From Balneolaceae bacterium (GTDB lineage: Bacteria > Bacteroidota > Rhodothermia > Balneolales > Balneolaceae), in contig JAEPQE010000002.1 in NCBI GenBank assembly GCA_017640665.1, positions 930,001 through 994,000 on the forward strand: 64,000 bases of DNA, in the 5' to 3' direction. The notes below the pieces were generated by a model that was given only the letters and a program-made list of their open reading frames with translations, did no database searches and was not told the origin of the DNA. Within the stretch, counting starts at the first letter, position 1. Every line of letters begins with the position of its first letter. A program made the position numbers and the translations under genes. Below, piece by piece: positions 44,095 through 53,190 of the stretch.

Positions 44095-46146
44095 TCAAAA
44101 TCTCACTCTTCCCTGTACCCCTAAAAAACTACGTTGGTTTCCTTCTATTTCTCCGAGACCACTGCTTAGCGATTGTACATCTTCTATCGTTGTAATTGAA
44201 TATTTAAGCCAGAATTCCAGCCATTCTGAAGCTTCGTATTTTAGCACTCCATACACTCTCTCTCCCCTGCCACTCAGAGCAACATTCGAAAGCACATACA
44301 GCAGATCGTTCTCAAATTGGTACACTCTGGTATCGAAGCTATCGGTATCGAAGAACGTAACCCGGGCATCTACCTGGAGTTTTCGTGAGAGCTGAAGTCG
44401 CACATCCTGATAAATCAAAAAACCGGTTTCCCAACTTTCACCCGGACTTTGATACCGAACCAATTCTCCTCTCGAGCGAAGCCGAACTTTTCTGTTTAGC
44501 TGATATTCAGTTTGTAACCGAACACTGGCTCTCTTTTCTTTTCCAAGGATTCTTTGCTCTCTCCCTGACTCTGTTTCTATAACATATTCATCATCTTTGA
44601 TCTCATTCCTGATTAAAATATAAGCATCCAGATTGTTCGTAATATTTCCTTCTATCAAGCCTAGCACATCGTACCCTTCTGTAGATTGTGTAGTTCCTGA
44701 TCTTGGTGCTTCAAACTGGTACTGATCTACATACCCACTTATTGAATATCCGTTTGGAAGACGGTGTGAAATTCCAACATATAGTCCTGATTCATTATTT
44801 GGATCTCCGGATGTTTCTCCAAAACCCGTCCCCATAAAAGATTGAAAGTCTTTTTGATAGTTCCGATAGAGCAACGCCAGATCCGTACTAAACCCTACCG
44901 GAGCTTCTACTCCAGCTACGCCGCCAATGCCTCCGTTATCACTTCGAGCGATTTCTCCAAAAACTAACGAACTTCCTACCAATCCACGATAATCAATCCC
45001 ATATACAGAGTTATTTCTTCCTTCAAACCCATATAAGTCACTCAATGAGTTTCCTTTTCCAATATAAGAACTGAATTCTGTGGAATATCCTGTTATCCCA
45101 ATCAAGCCAAGAGGAGTGTCAGCTTTGATTCTCCCCCCAAATGTTTGTTGTTCGATATTATTCCTTCGGTCAAGTTCAGATTGTGTTCGGTGGAATCCGC
45201 TTGAAGATGGAAACCGTGTAGTGTCTCCTTCAATTATTGATGCTGTTCTGGGTCGATCGGAGTAGAAAGCCGTGAATTCAACCTGATCACCATAAGTTGC
45301 AGCAACTCCTCTGAAGAAATCTGTTTCCTGAGCTGATCCATACGGACGTAAGCCCCTCTCATTTTTACTAATGGTTCCGGTTACTTCTCTACCTTTTCCG
45401 AACGCTCCACCTGTCCAGATTACTAAACCTTGCCCAAAGCTGAGGCTGTAATCTCCTACCACCAGGCTTTTCAAATCTCCATTTTCTGTGAGTGCTAAAT
45501 GCCATGAAGTATAATCAAAATCTGAAATTCCATTGAGTTGCTCACCGGCATCTTTTTCCTGGGTCATATTGATAGATAGGTGTTCGCTTTGCATCCTCAA
45601 ACGCTGATAATATTTTACGGGATTTCCAATGTATCCTCCCAAAGAATCCGGTCTGCTAAAGCCTTCCTGTTCTTCCAGATTTTGTTGATAGCGTGAAATC
45701 ACCTCAAACTTATTCCCCGAAAGCCAATAACCCGGACTGGTATAAAAATCCCGAATCCGTTCGTTTAAACCTCCAATGGTGATGTAAGGACGCATTCGCT
45801 GATAAGTAGCCAAACCTACTCCTCGTACTTCCTGAATTTCACTGATTGATTCGAAGGGTTTTGTTTTCCGGTAATCGATTACGGCACGGGCTATCAACAA
45901 ATTAAACCCCGGAACCTGTAGCAACTCACTTACCCCCGCTGAATTAATATTGATCGGATTAGCAGCCAGGTCTTCCAGAAATTGTGTAAGCTGCTCTCCT
46001 GTTAAGCCCGATTCTTCTGTATCAAGTTCCTCAAATGCTTTTTCCAATTGTCGTTCAACTTCAACTTTTGATGAATCCTGGGCATACATGGAGACTGGCA
46101 ACATCCCAATCAAGAGTAATAAAGATATTACCTTAAACCCTTTCAT
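44095..46146 (-). CDS. helix-hairpin-helix plus beta-barrel outer-membrane protein
   Basis: A 683-residue secreted protein (signal peptide about 1-22, cleavage after MYAQ). At about 60-120 it has tandem helix-hairpin-helix modules (NINSAGVSELLQVPGF and ISEIQEVRGVGLATYQ), as in ComEA. The rest (about 130-683) alternates short hydrophobic strands and turns and ends VQGRVRF with a terminal Phe, as outer-membrane barrels do. The function is unknown. It follows the PorV-like gene by 2 bp. A DNA-binding-type HhH on the inner side of a barrel is an unusual combination that could relate to DNA uptake. Confidence 0.72.
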   Translation of the reverse strand: MKGFKVISLLLLIGMLPVSMYAQDSSKVEVERQLEKAFEELDTEESGLTGEQLTQFLEDLAANPININSAGVSELLQVPGFNLLIARAVIDYRKTKPFESISEIQEVRGVGLATYQRMRPYITIGGLNERIRDFYTSPGYWLSGNKFEVISRYQQNLEEQEGFSRPDSLGGYIGNPVKYYQRLRMQSEHLSINMTQEKDAGEQLNGISDFDYTSWHLALTENGDLKSLVVGDYSLSFGQGLVIWTGGAFGKGREVTGTISKNERGLRPYGSAQETDFFRGVAATYGDQVEFTAFYSDRPRTASIIEGDTTRFPSSSGFHRTQSELDRRNNIEQQTFGGRIKADTPLGLIGITGYSTEFSSYIGKGNSLSDLYGFEGRNNSVYGIDYRGLVGSSLVFGEIARSDNGGIGGVAGVEAPVGFSTDLALLYRNYQKDFQSFMGTGFGETSGDPNNESGLYVGISHRLPNGYSISGYVDQYQFEAPRSGTTQSTEGYDVLGLIEGNITNNLDAYILIRNEIKDDEYVIETESGREQRILGKEKRASVRLQTEYQLNRKVRLRSRGELVRYQSPGESWETGFLIYQDVRLQLSRKLQVDARVTFFDTDSFDTRVYQFENDLLYVLSNVALSGRGERVYGVLKYEASEWLEFWLKYSITTIEDVQSLSSGLGEIEGNQRSFLGVQGRVRF

Positions 46147-46148
46147 AC

Positions 46149-46973
46149 TTAGAATTTGAATAACAAATCGAACCCAGGACTCAGCCCCAGCAAGTGATGT
46201 TGTTGAACCGCGAGATTAATCGCCCAAAGCTCTTTCCCATATCCGAGTCCAAAAGAATAGGTGAGCGGTTCAGTTGTAACTCCTATCCTTCCTTTCAATT
46301 CGTCGATGATATTAACTTCCAATCCTCCCCGATAAGAAACCGGAAACCGAACATCTTTAACCACATCCATCACAAATAGCGCGGTTTCTTCCAGTGAATA
46401 GCTGAACCCAACACTCAATTCCCGTTGCAGGTCTTCATCTGTTCCGGAAAATTGATACGAAGGCTGGTTCAAATTGGTGGCTTTTGCTCCAAGCCAGAGC
46501 TGATCTATGACCTGTGCCGCAATGCCCACATCCAATCCAAATGCTCCACCCGAGCCATAAGGTCCCCCAAAGGAAATGTGATTGTAATTCAGTGCCACAC
46601 CGAAATGAAGTTGTTCCCATTCATTCTTATATCCTAGCCGAACTCGTGTTTCGCTGAATAAATTATCCCCATATCTATGAAAACCTACTGCTCCAATTCC
46701 AAAGGGAGTTGAAGCGCTTCCAAAAGCGGCCATATCTGTGATTTCTGCAAAACCATAGTTTCGCAATCCATAGAAGCCTAAAGAATTAGCTTCTGAGTTC
46801 AATAGAGCCGGATTTGAAAACAACGACCATTCATCTTCTATGAGTGCAGAGGTAGCTTTTCCTAAGCTTAAAGCCCGTGCCCCCATCGAGTTTTGACTAT
46901 ACGTAGTGGTCGATATCCCCAAAAATAGGAAGAGAAAAGAAATTTTATATCGAATGAAACGTATTCGTATCAT
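46149..46973 (-). CDS. PorV/PorQ-like outer-membrane beta-barrel protein
   Basis: A 274-residue protein with a signal peptide (about 1-26, cleavage after TYSQ). It begins NSMGARALSLGKATSAL and SLFSNPALLN, the early motif shared by PorV/PorQ and UPF0164 proteins, and ends LSPGFDLLFKF with a C-terminal Phe. Repeated amphipathic strands predict a 14-stranded FadL-like barrel. PorV and PorQ are part of type IX secretion, and a PorD homologue is divergent 24 bp away. Whether this is a T9SS part or a paralogue cannot be decided here. Confidence 0.7.
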   Translation of the reverse strand: MIRIRFIRYKISFLFLFLGISTTTYSQNSMGARALSLGKATSALIEDEWSLFSNPALLNSEANSLGFYGLRNYGFAEITDMAAFGSASTPFGIGAVGFHRYGDNLFSETRVRLGYKNEWEQLHFGVALNYNHISFGGPYGSGGAFGLDVGIAAQVIDQLWLGAKATNLNQPSYQFSGTDEDLQRELSVGFSYSLEETALFVMDVVKDVRFPVSYRGGLEVNIIDELKGRIGVTTEPLTYSFGLGYGKELWAINLAVQQHHLLGLSPGFDLLFKF

Positions 46974-46997
46974 TGGCTTAAGTTTGTTCCCTATAAT

Positions 46998-47927
46998 ATG
47001 ATATATCTGGCACCAATAAAGAAAGTCTTATCATTGAAATTTCATGGTTTATTAATATTACTAATGCTACCGGTAATTTCCATTGCCCAGGAGTTTAACT
47101 GTGAAGTTGTAATAGATGATACCAATCTGGAAGGCACCTCCTTTGAATATGTAAAAGAAAGCCTGGGACCGGAACTGGAAAATTATATTAACGAGTACCG
47201 CTGGACCGAAATTGAGTTTACAGAGCAAGAACAAATTAATTGCCAGATCAATATTGTGCTTACGAGTGGTGATCAGAATTTCAACTTTTCGGCTGAGACT
47301 GTTCTTTCTGCCCGGCGACCAATTTATAATACCATGACGGAAACCACCACTATGGTACTTGGAGATCAGGCCTGGCAGTTTTCCTATCCTGAAGGGAAAA
47401 GCCTCATACATGATGAGCTTCAATTTGAAAGCCTGACAGGCTTTATAGACTACTATATGTATCTGCTACTTGGTTATGATTTCGACAGCTTTTCTGCCTT
47501 GGGTGGAACGGAATATTTTGATAAAGCCCAGAATGTAGTCGACCTCGCACAAAATGAAGAAAGTATTGGCTGGACGCGAAATAGCAATAACCAGCGTAAC
47601 CGCTTTGTGCTGGTTTCCGATTTATTGAGTAATAATTACGAACAGCTGAGAAATGCATTTTATACCTATCACAGGCTTGGGCTGGATACATTCACCCAAA
47701 ACCCACAGCAGGCTCGTGAACAAGTGATTAATGCACTCACCGAGATTCAAGCTGCGAAGCGACGATCTACCAGTAATTTCCTGTATGACCTCTTCTTCGA
47801 TACAAAGTCCCGGGAGATCACATCTATTTTCTTAGATGCAGACAGCCGTGTACAACTTCAGGCGTACAATATCCTCCGCGAAACTGATCAGGGGCATCTG
47901 ACTGAATACGATCAGTTGCAGAATTAA
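46998..47927 (+). CDS. porD: PorD-like protein (DUF4835)
   Basis: A 309-residue protein with a signal peptide (about 1-31, cleavage after SIAQ) followed directly by EFNCEVVI. Family features are the N-terminal beta strands with VNxxxLxGT-like spacing (IDDTNLEGTSFEYV), the central SLTGFIDYYMYLLLGYDFDSFS, and the C-terminal SREITSIFLDADSR. DUF4835 includes PorD, needed for type IX secretion and gliding in Bacteroidota. It is divergent from the PorV-like barrel gene. Confidence 0.8.
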   Translation: MIYLAPIKKVLSLKFHGLLILLMLPVISIAQEFNCEVVIDDTNLEGTSFEYVKESLGPELENYINEYRWTEIEFTEQEQINCQINIVLTSGDQNFNFSAETVLSARRPIYNTMTETTTMVLGDQAWQFSYPEGKSLIHDELQFESLTGFIDYYMYLLLGYDFDSFSALGGTEYFDKAQNVVDLAQNEESIGWTRNSNNQRNRFVLVSDLLSNNYEQLRNAFYTYHRLGLDTFTQNPQQAREQVINALTEIQAAKRRSTSNFLYDLFFDTKSREITSIFLDADSRVQLQAYNILRETDQGHLTEYDQLQN

Positions 47928-48035
47928 AAGAAAATTATCTCTATAATTCTGATAATTTCGGAACCATTTTTGTATATTATTTGCTTCAGAAAAGCGGTTC
48001 CACGAGAACAAACATCAAGACGAAAAACCCAACAA

Positions 48036-48806
48036 ATGAAATTTTATGTATGTATTAAAATGGTGCCGGATGTAGCCGCACCATTTCAAATTAAGGACGG
48101 GGAATTAATAATGGATGCAGACCGGATGGTGCTCAATGCCTACGACGCCTCCGCTGTTGAAGAAGCTTTAGTACTTAAAGAACAACATGGCGGTGAAGTT
48201 GAAGTAGTTTGTATTGGTGCGGCCAAAGCTTCAGAAACGATTAGAAAAGCATTGGCGATGGGTGCCGACAAAGGGACTCACATCACTACAAGCGGTGATG
48301 AAGGTTTTGATTCAGGTAGTTATGCAGCAATTCTTTCTGCTTTCTTCAAAGACAAAGAATACGATATCCTCTCTCTCGGAAAACAATCGCAAGACACCGA
48401 CTCAGGATTAACGGGTAGTATGGTTGCACAGATGCTAGACCTTCCTTACGCTACAAATGCGGTTGGCTTAGAAATTGAAGATGGGAAACTGATTGTGAAG
48501 CGTCAGGGCGATTCCGGACAAGAAATGATTGGGCTCCCTACTCCATGTGCAGTAACTTGCTCAAATGATATGAACGAACCACGTATTCCTAATTTGAAAG
48601 GAATTATGGCTTCAAAGCGAAAGCCAATTGATACGGTGGAGCTTTCTTCGCTCGAACTTTCTGAGGACGAATTGTCACCTGCATCAAAAGTTACTTCTTA
48701 TGAGCACAAACCAGCACGACAGGCTGGAAAGAAATTTGAAGGCGAAGCGGATGAAGTCGCACGCGAAGTAGCTCAATTATTAGACACCGAAGCAAACGTA
48801 CTATAA
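48036..48806 (+). CDS. etfB: electron transfer flavoprotein beta subunit
   Basis: A 256-residue protein when begun at the ATG at 48036 (MKFYVCIKMVPD, the standard EtfB opening). An in-frame start 66 bp upstream would add a basic, non-homologous tail. It has NAYDASAVEEALVLKE and LGKQSQDTDSGLTGSM, the AMP-binding region. The latter is closer to the conventional ETF form (DDxxxxTG) than to the bifurcating form (DGDTAQVGP). The protein carries electrons from acyl-CoA dehydrogenases. EtfA follows 13 bp later. Confidence 0.92.
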   Translation: MKFYVCIKMVPDVAAPFQIKDGELIMDADRMVLNAYDASAVEEALVLKEQHGGEVEVVCIGAAKASETIRKALAMGADKGTHITTSGDEGFDSGSYAAILSAFFKDKEYDILSLGKQSQDTDSGLTGSMVAQMLDLPYATNAVGLEIEDGKLIVKRQGDSGQEMIGLPTPCAVTCSNDMNEPRIPNLKGIMASKRKPIDTVELSSLELSEDELSPASKVTSYEHKPARQAGKKFEGEADEVAREVAQLLDTEANVL

Positions 48807-48819
48807 TTTAACATTCCCA

Positions 48820-49794
48820 ATGAGTTCAATACTAACTTATATCGCCATATCGGATGGCAAAATTAAACGATCATCACTTGAAGTTTTGTCAAGAAGTAAA
48901 GCGATTGCAGATGCAAACGGATTAGATTGTGATGCTGTAATCATCGATGCTAATGCTTCTACATTTACTGATTCAGTACAACAATACGGCGCTTCAAAAA
49001 TTTATGTAGTCGAAGACCCTATCTTTATTCAGCATAGAAACACTCCTCTTCTTTCGGCTTTGTCAAAAGTTATGGAGCAGTCTAAGCCTAATGTAGTTGC
49101 TTTCGCTTCAACAGAAGGAACCAAAGATATTCTAGGAGCCCTCGCTGCCAACCAGAATGCCGGAGTGGTTGCCGATGTATCTTCTTTTGATGTGACTGGA
49201 AATGGAGTTTTAGCTAAGCGCCCGGTTATGGCTGCCAAGATAATGGGAAATGTGGAAGTTTCAGGCGATACTGTATTAGTTTCTGTTCGTTCCGGTTCTT
49301 ATGACCTGGTTGAATCTCCCGCTTCGGCAGAAATCATTAACATTGACTTTTCGATTGAAGAAAGCGACTTAAAAGCTAAACTAAGAGAGATTATTTCTGC
49401 TACCGGAGACACTATCGATTTAAATGAAGCAGAATCGATTGTTGCTGCAGGACGTGGTGTGAAGGATGAAGAAGCTAAAAACCTGATTTCTGAATTAGCT
49501 TCGGTGTTGAATGCCGGAATCGGTGCTTCAAGAGCCCTTACAGAAGCCGGAGTGTATGATCCAAGCCTTCAAATTGGCCAAACCGGGAAAGTGGTTTCAC
49601 CACAATTATATATTGCCGTTGGGATTTCGGGAGCCATTCAGCACGTTGCAGGCATGGCGAATAGTAAAGTGATTGTAGCCATAAACAAAGATGGTGATGC
49701 TCCGATTTTTGAAGTAGCAGATTATGGAATTGTCGGAGACCTATATAAAGTACTCCCTCCTTTTATTGAGGAATTGAAGAAGATTAAAGGATAA
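48820..49794 (+). CDS. etfA: electron transfer flavoprotein alpha subunit
   Basis: A 324-residue protein with the C-terminal FAD domain signature: SRALTEAGVYDPSLQIGQTG, VSPQLYIAVGISGAIQH and INKDGDAPIFEVADYGIVGD. It binds the FAD that accepts electrons from dehydrogenases and passes them to the membrane quinone reductase encoded next. It is part of the EtfB-EtfA-FixC-FixX run. Confidence 0.95.
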   Translation: MSSILTYIAISDGKIKRSSLEVLSRSKAIADANGLDCDAVIIDANASTFTDSVQQYGASKIYVVEDPIFIQHRNTPLLSALSKVMEQSKPNVVAFASTEGTKDILGALAANQNAGVVADVSSFDVTGNGVLAKRPVMAAKIMGNVEVSGDTVLVSVRSGSYDLVESPASAEIINIDFSIEESDLKAKLREIISATGDTIDLNEAESIVAAGRGVKDEEAKNLISELASVLNAGIGASRALTEAGVYDPSLQIGQTGKVVSPQLYIAVGISGAIQHVAGMANSKVIVAINKDGDAPIFEVADYGIVGDLYKVLPPFIEELKKIKG

Positions 49795-49810
49795 TAGTTT
49801 TGAGCTATGA

Positions 49811-49865
49811 GGTTTGAGTTTTGAGTATCTCCTCATCTCACCCATCATAACTCACAACTCAAAGC
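49811..49865. repeat. intergenic imperfect inverted repeat, etfA-fixC spacer
   Basis: GGTTTGAGTTTTGAGTAT (49811-49828) pairs, with about two mismatches and one bulge, with ATAACTCACAACTCAAAGC (49847-49865). Both arms are built from reiterated TTTGAG/CTCAAA words. It fills most of the 77-bp spacer between etfA and fixC. There is no T-run, so it is not a classical terminator. Confidence 0.75.
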
Positions 49866-49871
49866 TAGAAA

Positions 49872-51197
49872 ATGGAAGATAAATTTGATTGTATAGTTAT
49901 TGGAGGTGGTGTTGCCGGACTTGCGGCAGCAATGACTCTGGCCCAAAACAACATGAAGTTCCTCCTCATCGAACGTGGAGAGTTTGCGGGAGCAAAGAAT
50001 GTCTCTGGTGGAGTGCTTTGGGGTAGTGATCTTGCCAAACTGGTTCCAAATTATTGGGAGGAAAAAGATGGGGGGTGGGAGCGATTCATCAATCATCGTC
50101 GTCTTACCTTTATGGACGAACAATCCTCCTTTTCTCTGGATTTCAAATCTAAGCACTTCAATGAGGCTCCTTATTCCGGTGTAGTGGTACTCCGTTCTAA
50201 ATTTGATAACTGGCTTTCGGGTAAAGTTCAGGAAGCAATCGATGCCAGCGATTATGCAATGGATTCCTTCATCGCCACGAACATTAAAGTGGACGAAGTG
50301 TTGATGGAGAACGATAAGGCTGTTGGAATCAAAACCGGGGAAGATGAATTTCATGCCGATTCTGTAATTATTGCAGAAGGAGTAAACAACCTACTTACCC
50401 GCCAAGTTGGGCTTCAGGATAATTATGTACCGGCTGATCATATGCTTACCGGCATAAAAGAAATTATTCGTTTTGATCAGGACGTTCTTGAAGACCGCTT
50501 TCAGCTGAATGGATTGAGCGGAATGAGTAATGAGTTTGTAGGATGGGCTACCGATGGCGTTGAAGGTGGCGGCTTTCTCTACACAAATCGGGATACTATT
50601 TCTCTTGGGTTGGTTGTTGGAATTAAAGACATGCGGGAGAAGAAACGAAGTCCCCACGATTTACTGAACCACTTCAAAACTCACCCTACTATTGCTGATG
50701 CCATAAAAGGTGGAGAAATCGTAGAATATTCTGCACACGTTGTCTCTTCCGGTGATTCCAGAGCAATGCCAAAAGAATTGTATAAAGATGGAATACTGAT
50801 TGTCGGTGAAGCAGCAAATTTATTAATGAACGCCGGGAAAGCTATTCAGGGAATGGATTATGCCATGCGATCGGGTATTCTAGCCGCAGAAACCATTGTA
50901 AAAGCGAAAAAAAAGGATGATTTCACTTCAGCTGTCTTGAAAGAATACCGGGCTGCTTTGGATGCCAGTTATGTGATGAAAGACATCAACAATTTCCAGG
51001 ATGCAGTTCACTTATTACATACCGAAACCATGCAAAACAAAGTACCGAATCTGGTATGTGATTTTGGTCGACAGTTTTTCACCATTAAAAATGAACCAAC
51101 TCCGAAATCTGAGAAGATGTTATTAGGAGCTATCAAACGGCATGCTTCTCTTTGGGAATTACTGAAACTAGGATTTAAAGCGAGGAAGTCTTTATAA
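49872..51197 (+). CDS. fixC: ETF-quinone oxidoreductase / FixC-type flavoprotein
   Basis: A 441-residue FAD protein with dinucleotide fold IVIGGGVAGLAAA (about 8-20), KNVSGGVLWGSDL, and the FixC-type GEAANLLMNAGKAIQGMDYAM. Mitochondrial ETF-QO carries its 4Fe-4S domain on the same chain; here it is split, with the ferredoxin part encoded next as a FixX-like protein. It passes electrons from ETF to the quinone pool at the membrane. The operon with two acyl-CoA dehydrogenases points to fatty-acid or lysine/glutarate oxidation. Confidence 0.9.
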   Translation: MEDKFDCIVIGGGVAGLAAAMTLAQNNMKFLLIERGEFAGAKNVSGGVLWGSDLAKLVPNYWEEKDGGWERFINHRRLTFMDEQSSFSLDFKSKHFNEAPYSGVVVLRSKFDNWLSGKVQEAIDASDYAMDSFIATNIKVDEVLMENDKAVGIKTGEDEFHADSVIIAEGVNNLLTRQVGLQDNYVPADHMLTGIKEIIRFDQDVLEDRFQLNGLSGMSNEFVGWATDGVEGGGFLYTNRDTISLGLVVGIKDMREKKRSPHDLLNHFKTHPTIADAIKGGEIVEYSAHVVSSGDSRAMPKELYKDGILIVGEAANLLMNAGKAIQGMDYAMRSGILAAETIVKAKKKDDFTSAVLKEYRAALDASYVMKDINNFQDAVHLLHTETMQNKVPNLVCDFGRQFFTIKNEPTPKSEKMLLGAIKRHASLWELLKLGFKARKSL

Positions 51198-51201
51198 GTT
51201 T

Positions 51202-51264
51202 TCAGCTATCAGCAGTCAGCTTTTAGTTGGATATATAACTAAAAGCTGATCGCTAACAGCTGAG
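51202..51264. repeat. intergenic hairpin, fixC-fixX spacer
   Basis: A perfect 13-bp stem, TCAGCTTTTAGTT (51216-51228) and AACTAAAAGCTGA (51237-51249) around 8 bases, extends outward imperfectly through CAGCTATCAGC on the left and GCTAACAGCTG on the right to about 28 bp in all. The arms repeat the word CAGCT. No T-run follows. Confidence 0.85.
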
Positions 51265-51290
51265 TGCTCTAATATTTTAAAATCGATACT

Positions 51291-51593
51291 ATGAATATTT
51301 TGAAATTAAGTGAACGCCTTGGATTAGTTAGCTATCGAAACCAAGCTAAATCAGAAATTAAACCTCACATCATCGTTGATACCGACATCTGCAACTCGGG
51401 ATGTCCTCACAAATGCACGACATGGGTTTGCCCTGCAAACTGTTATACCATGGATGAAAACAATCAAGTTCACTTTCAGGTTGAAGACTGCATTGAGTGC
51501 GGAACCTGTATGTACGCCTGTGACCAGGGAGCCGTGGACTGGAATTACCCTGACCCGGAAATTGGTCGTGGAGTAAACTGGAACTTTGGATAA
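51291..51593 (+). CDS. fixX: FixX-like 4Fe-4S ferredoxin
   Basis: A 100-residue ferredoxin with a Cys-rich segment CNSGCPHKCTTWVCPANCY (about 31-49) and CIECGTCMYACDQGA (about 68-82), as in FixX and the C-terminal domain of ETF-QO. It should hold one 4Fe-4S cluster (the second set of Cys is partly degenerate) and pair with FixC. A 93-bp spacer with a long hairpin separates the two genes. Confidence 0.92.
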   Translation: MNILKLSERLGLVSYRNQAKSEIKPHIIVDTDICNSGCPHKCTTWVCPANCYTMDENNQVHFQVEDCIECGTCMYACDQGAVDWNYPDPEIGRGVNWNFG

Positions 51594-51594
51594 G

Positions 51595-51666
51595 AAAGGT
51601 ATAAAGGAGCAAAGGCGCAAAGTGTCGACCTCTGTGCCTTTGCCTCTCATTGCCTTTTAAACCTTT
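51595..51666. repeat. intergenic hairpin, fixX-acyl-CoA dehydrogenase spacer
   Basis: GCAAAGGCGC (51609-51618) faces GTGCCTTTGC (51634-51643) with one G-T pair. An outer AAAGGT (51595-51600) faces ACCTTT (51661-51666), with further interrupted pairing between. The arms are made of repeated CAAAGG/CCTTTG words. It is the third spacer of this operon with the same architecture but unrelated sequence. Confidence 0.7.
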
Positions 51667-51686
51667 AATGACTTTGAAATAAAAAA

Positions 51687-52856
51687 ATGGCCGTAATTAC
51701 TCAAAAAAGTATCTCCTTTGAACTGAATGAAGATCAAAAAATGATCCGTGACAGTGTGAAAGATTTTGTAGAACGCCATGTGGCAACAACCGTGATGGAA
51801 CGGGACAACAGTAAAGAATTCCCAATGGATATTGTTAAGCAGCTTGGAGAAATGGGCATGCTGGGAATTTATCATCCTGAACAATATGGAGGAGGCGGTT
51901 TTGATACGCTCAGTTTCTGTCTGGCGATTGAAGAAATCGCCCGATGGGACGCCTCTCTTGCATTAACCGTTGCCTCACATACTTCCCTTGGAACCGGACA
52001 TATCGCCATTGCAGGAAATCACGATCAGAAATTAAAATACATGCCCGAACTTTGTTCCGGCGAAAAACTAGGGGCCTGGTGCCTGACCGAACCTGGTTCA
52101 GGAAGTGATGCCTCTGGTATGAAAACTACCGCTGTAAAAGAGGACGGTTACTGGATTTTAAATGGCTCAAAGATTTTCATCACCCAGGGTTCTGTTGGAG
52201 ATACCTATGTTGTTTTAGCTAAAACTGATCCCGAGAAAGGTACAAAAGGAATTAGTGCGTTTATCGTAGAAGGCGAATGGGAAGGAGTAAAATCAGGTCC
52301 CGGGATGCACAAATTGGGAATGAATTCTTCTGATACCACAGAAGTAATCTTCGAAAATGTGAAAGTACCAGTTGAAAATCTTCTTGGCGAAGAAGGAATG
52401 GGCTTTATTGACACTATGAAAGTTTTGGATGGTGGACGAGTCGGAATTGCCGCCCTATCAGTAGGCATAGCCCGTGGTGCATTTGAAGAATCACTCAAAT
52501 ATGCAATGGAACGCAAACAGTTTGGAACAGCTATCGGCAACTTTCAATATATGGAAGGGAAATTAGTGGATATGGCTACCGAAATTGATGCTGCTCGTTT
52601 GTTAGTATGGAGAGCTGCAACATTGAAAGATCAAGGTAAACCGTACACAACCGAAGCTTCTATGGCAAAGCTTTTTTCTTCAGAACTATCTGTAAGAGCT
52701 GCGCTTGAAGCTGTCCAAATTCATGGTGGATATGGTTACACTAAAGAATATCATGTAGAACGATTCCTACGCGACTCTAAACTAATGACCATTGGAGAAG
52801 GAACTTCTGAAGTTCAAAGACTGGTAATTGCGAGGGAGCTAAAGAAACTATTATAA
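51687..52856 (+). CDS. acyl-CoA dehydrogenase (short/medium-chain type)
   Basis: A 389-residue flavoprotein. It has [19 protein letters not shown] (the first family signature), [10 protein letters not shown] for FAD contact, and [20 protein letters not shown]. The catalytic Glu is likely the one in [11 protein letters not shown] near the end, where short-chain (butyryl) enzymes have theirs. It oxidises an acyl-CoA to a 2-enoyl-CoA and hands electrons to the ETF encoded upstream. Chain length cannot be settled from motifs alone. Confidence 0.92.
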   Translation: MAVITQKSISFELNEDQKMIRDSVKDFVERHVATTVMERDNSKEFPMDIVKQLGEMGMLGIYHPEQYGGGGFDTLSFCLAIEEIARWDASLALTVASHTSLGTGHIAIAGNHDQKLKYMPELCSGEKLGAWCLTEPGSGSDASGMKTTAVKEDGYWILNGSKIFITQGSVGDTYVVLAKTDPEKGTKGISAFIVEGEWEGVKSGPGMHKLGMNSSDTTEVIFENVKVPVENLLGEEGMGFIDTMKVLDGGRVGIAALSVGIARGAFEESLKYAMERKQFGTAIGNFQYMEGKLVDMATEIDAARLLVWRAATLKDQGKPYTTEASMAKLFSSELSVRAALEAVQIHGGYGYTKEYHVERFLRDSKLMTIGEGTSEVQRLVIARELKKLL

Positions 52857-53190
52857 GTTTAAGCGAGAAGCAATAAACCTGAAATGATAAACTCCCTGAT
52901 TCTTAACTTGGTTTCCATATCAATGAATAAAAGTTCTTTGTGATGTTTTCTTTTCCTCGAAAGTGCAAAGATTTCACAGTTGGAACATTTAATTTGTGTG
53001 TAAATCGTTTGCCCCATCAAAAGATTTAACTCGTTATTGCTATGGTGTGGATAGGTAAACAAAATCTCAGTTCAGGTTCATTACCAGTTATCTTACTTAC
53101 ACCAGATATTCCAAAAACCCCTAATTAATCAGGAACTTTTTTTGAGTTATTTGTACCATTCAAAAAAATCAATTCAAGCACATACATTTC
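52857..53190. other. 334-bp gene-free spacer before glutaryl-CoA dehydrogenase
   Basis: The only spacer above 300 bp. A 67-codon minus-strand frame (52859-53062) lacks recognisable similarity, and I do not count it as a gene. Near 53119-53132 lies the near-palindrome CCTAATTAATCAGG (one mismatched pair), followed by TTTTTTT (53138-53144). It could be an operator or a weak terminator before the next gene. I see no RNA gene. Confidence 0.5.

Noticed and set aside
47970-48035. N-terminal extension of EtfB
   Set aside because: The extra 22 residues are basic and unlike EtfB; MKFYVCIKMVPD at 48036 is the standard beginning.
49845-50354. 169-codon minus-strand open frame opposite fixC
   Set aside because: It lies wholly inside the fixC gene on the other strand, with no recognisable domain and His/Phe-rich composition typical of antisense frames.
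48036-51593. Electron-bifurcating FixABCX
   Set aside because: Gene order fits, but the EtfB AMP/FAD loop looks like that of conventional ETF and there are no nitrogen-fixation genes; acyl-CoA dehydrogenases sit downstream instead.
52859-53062. 67-codon minus-strand frame in the spacer before gcdH
   Set aside because: It is in a real spacer, but has no recognisable homology, no clear ribosome binding site and no operon partner. I treat it as noncoding.
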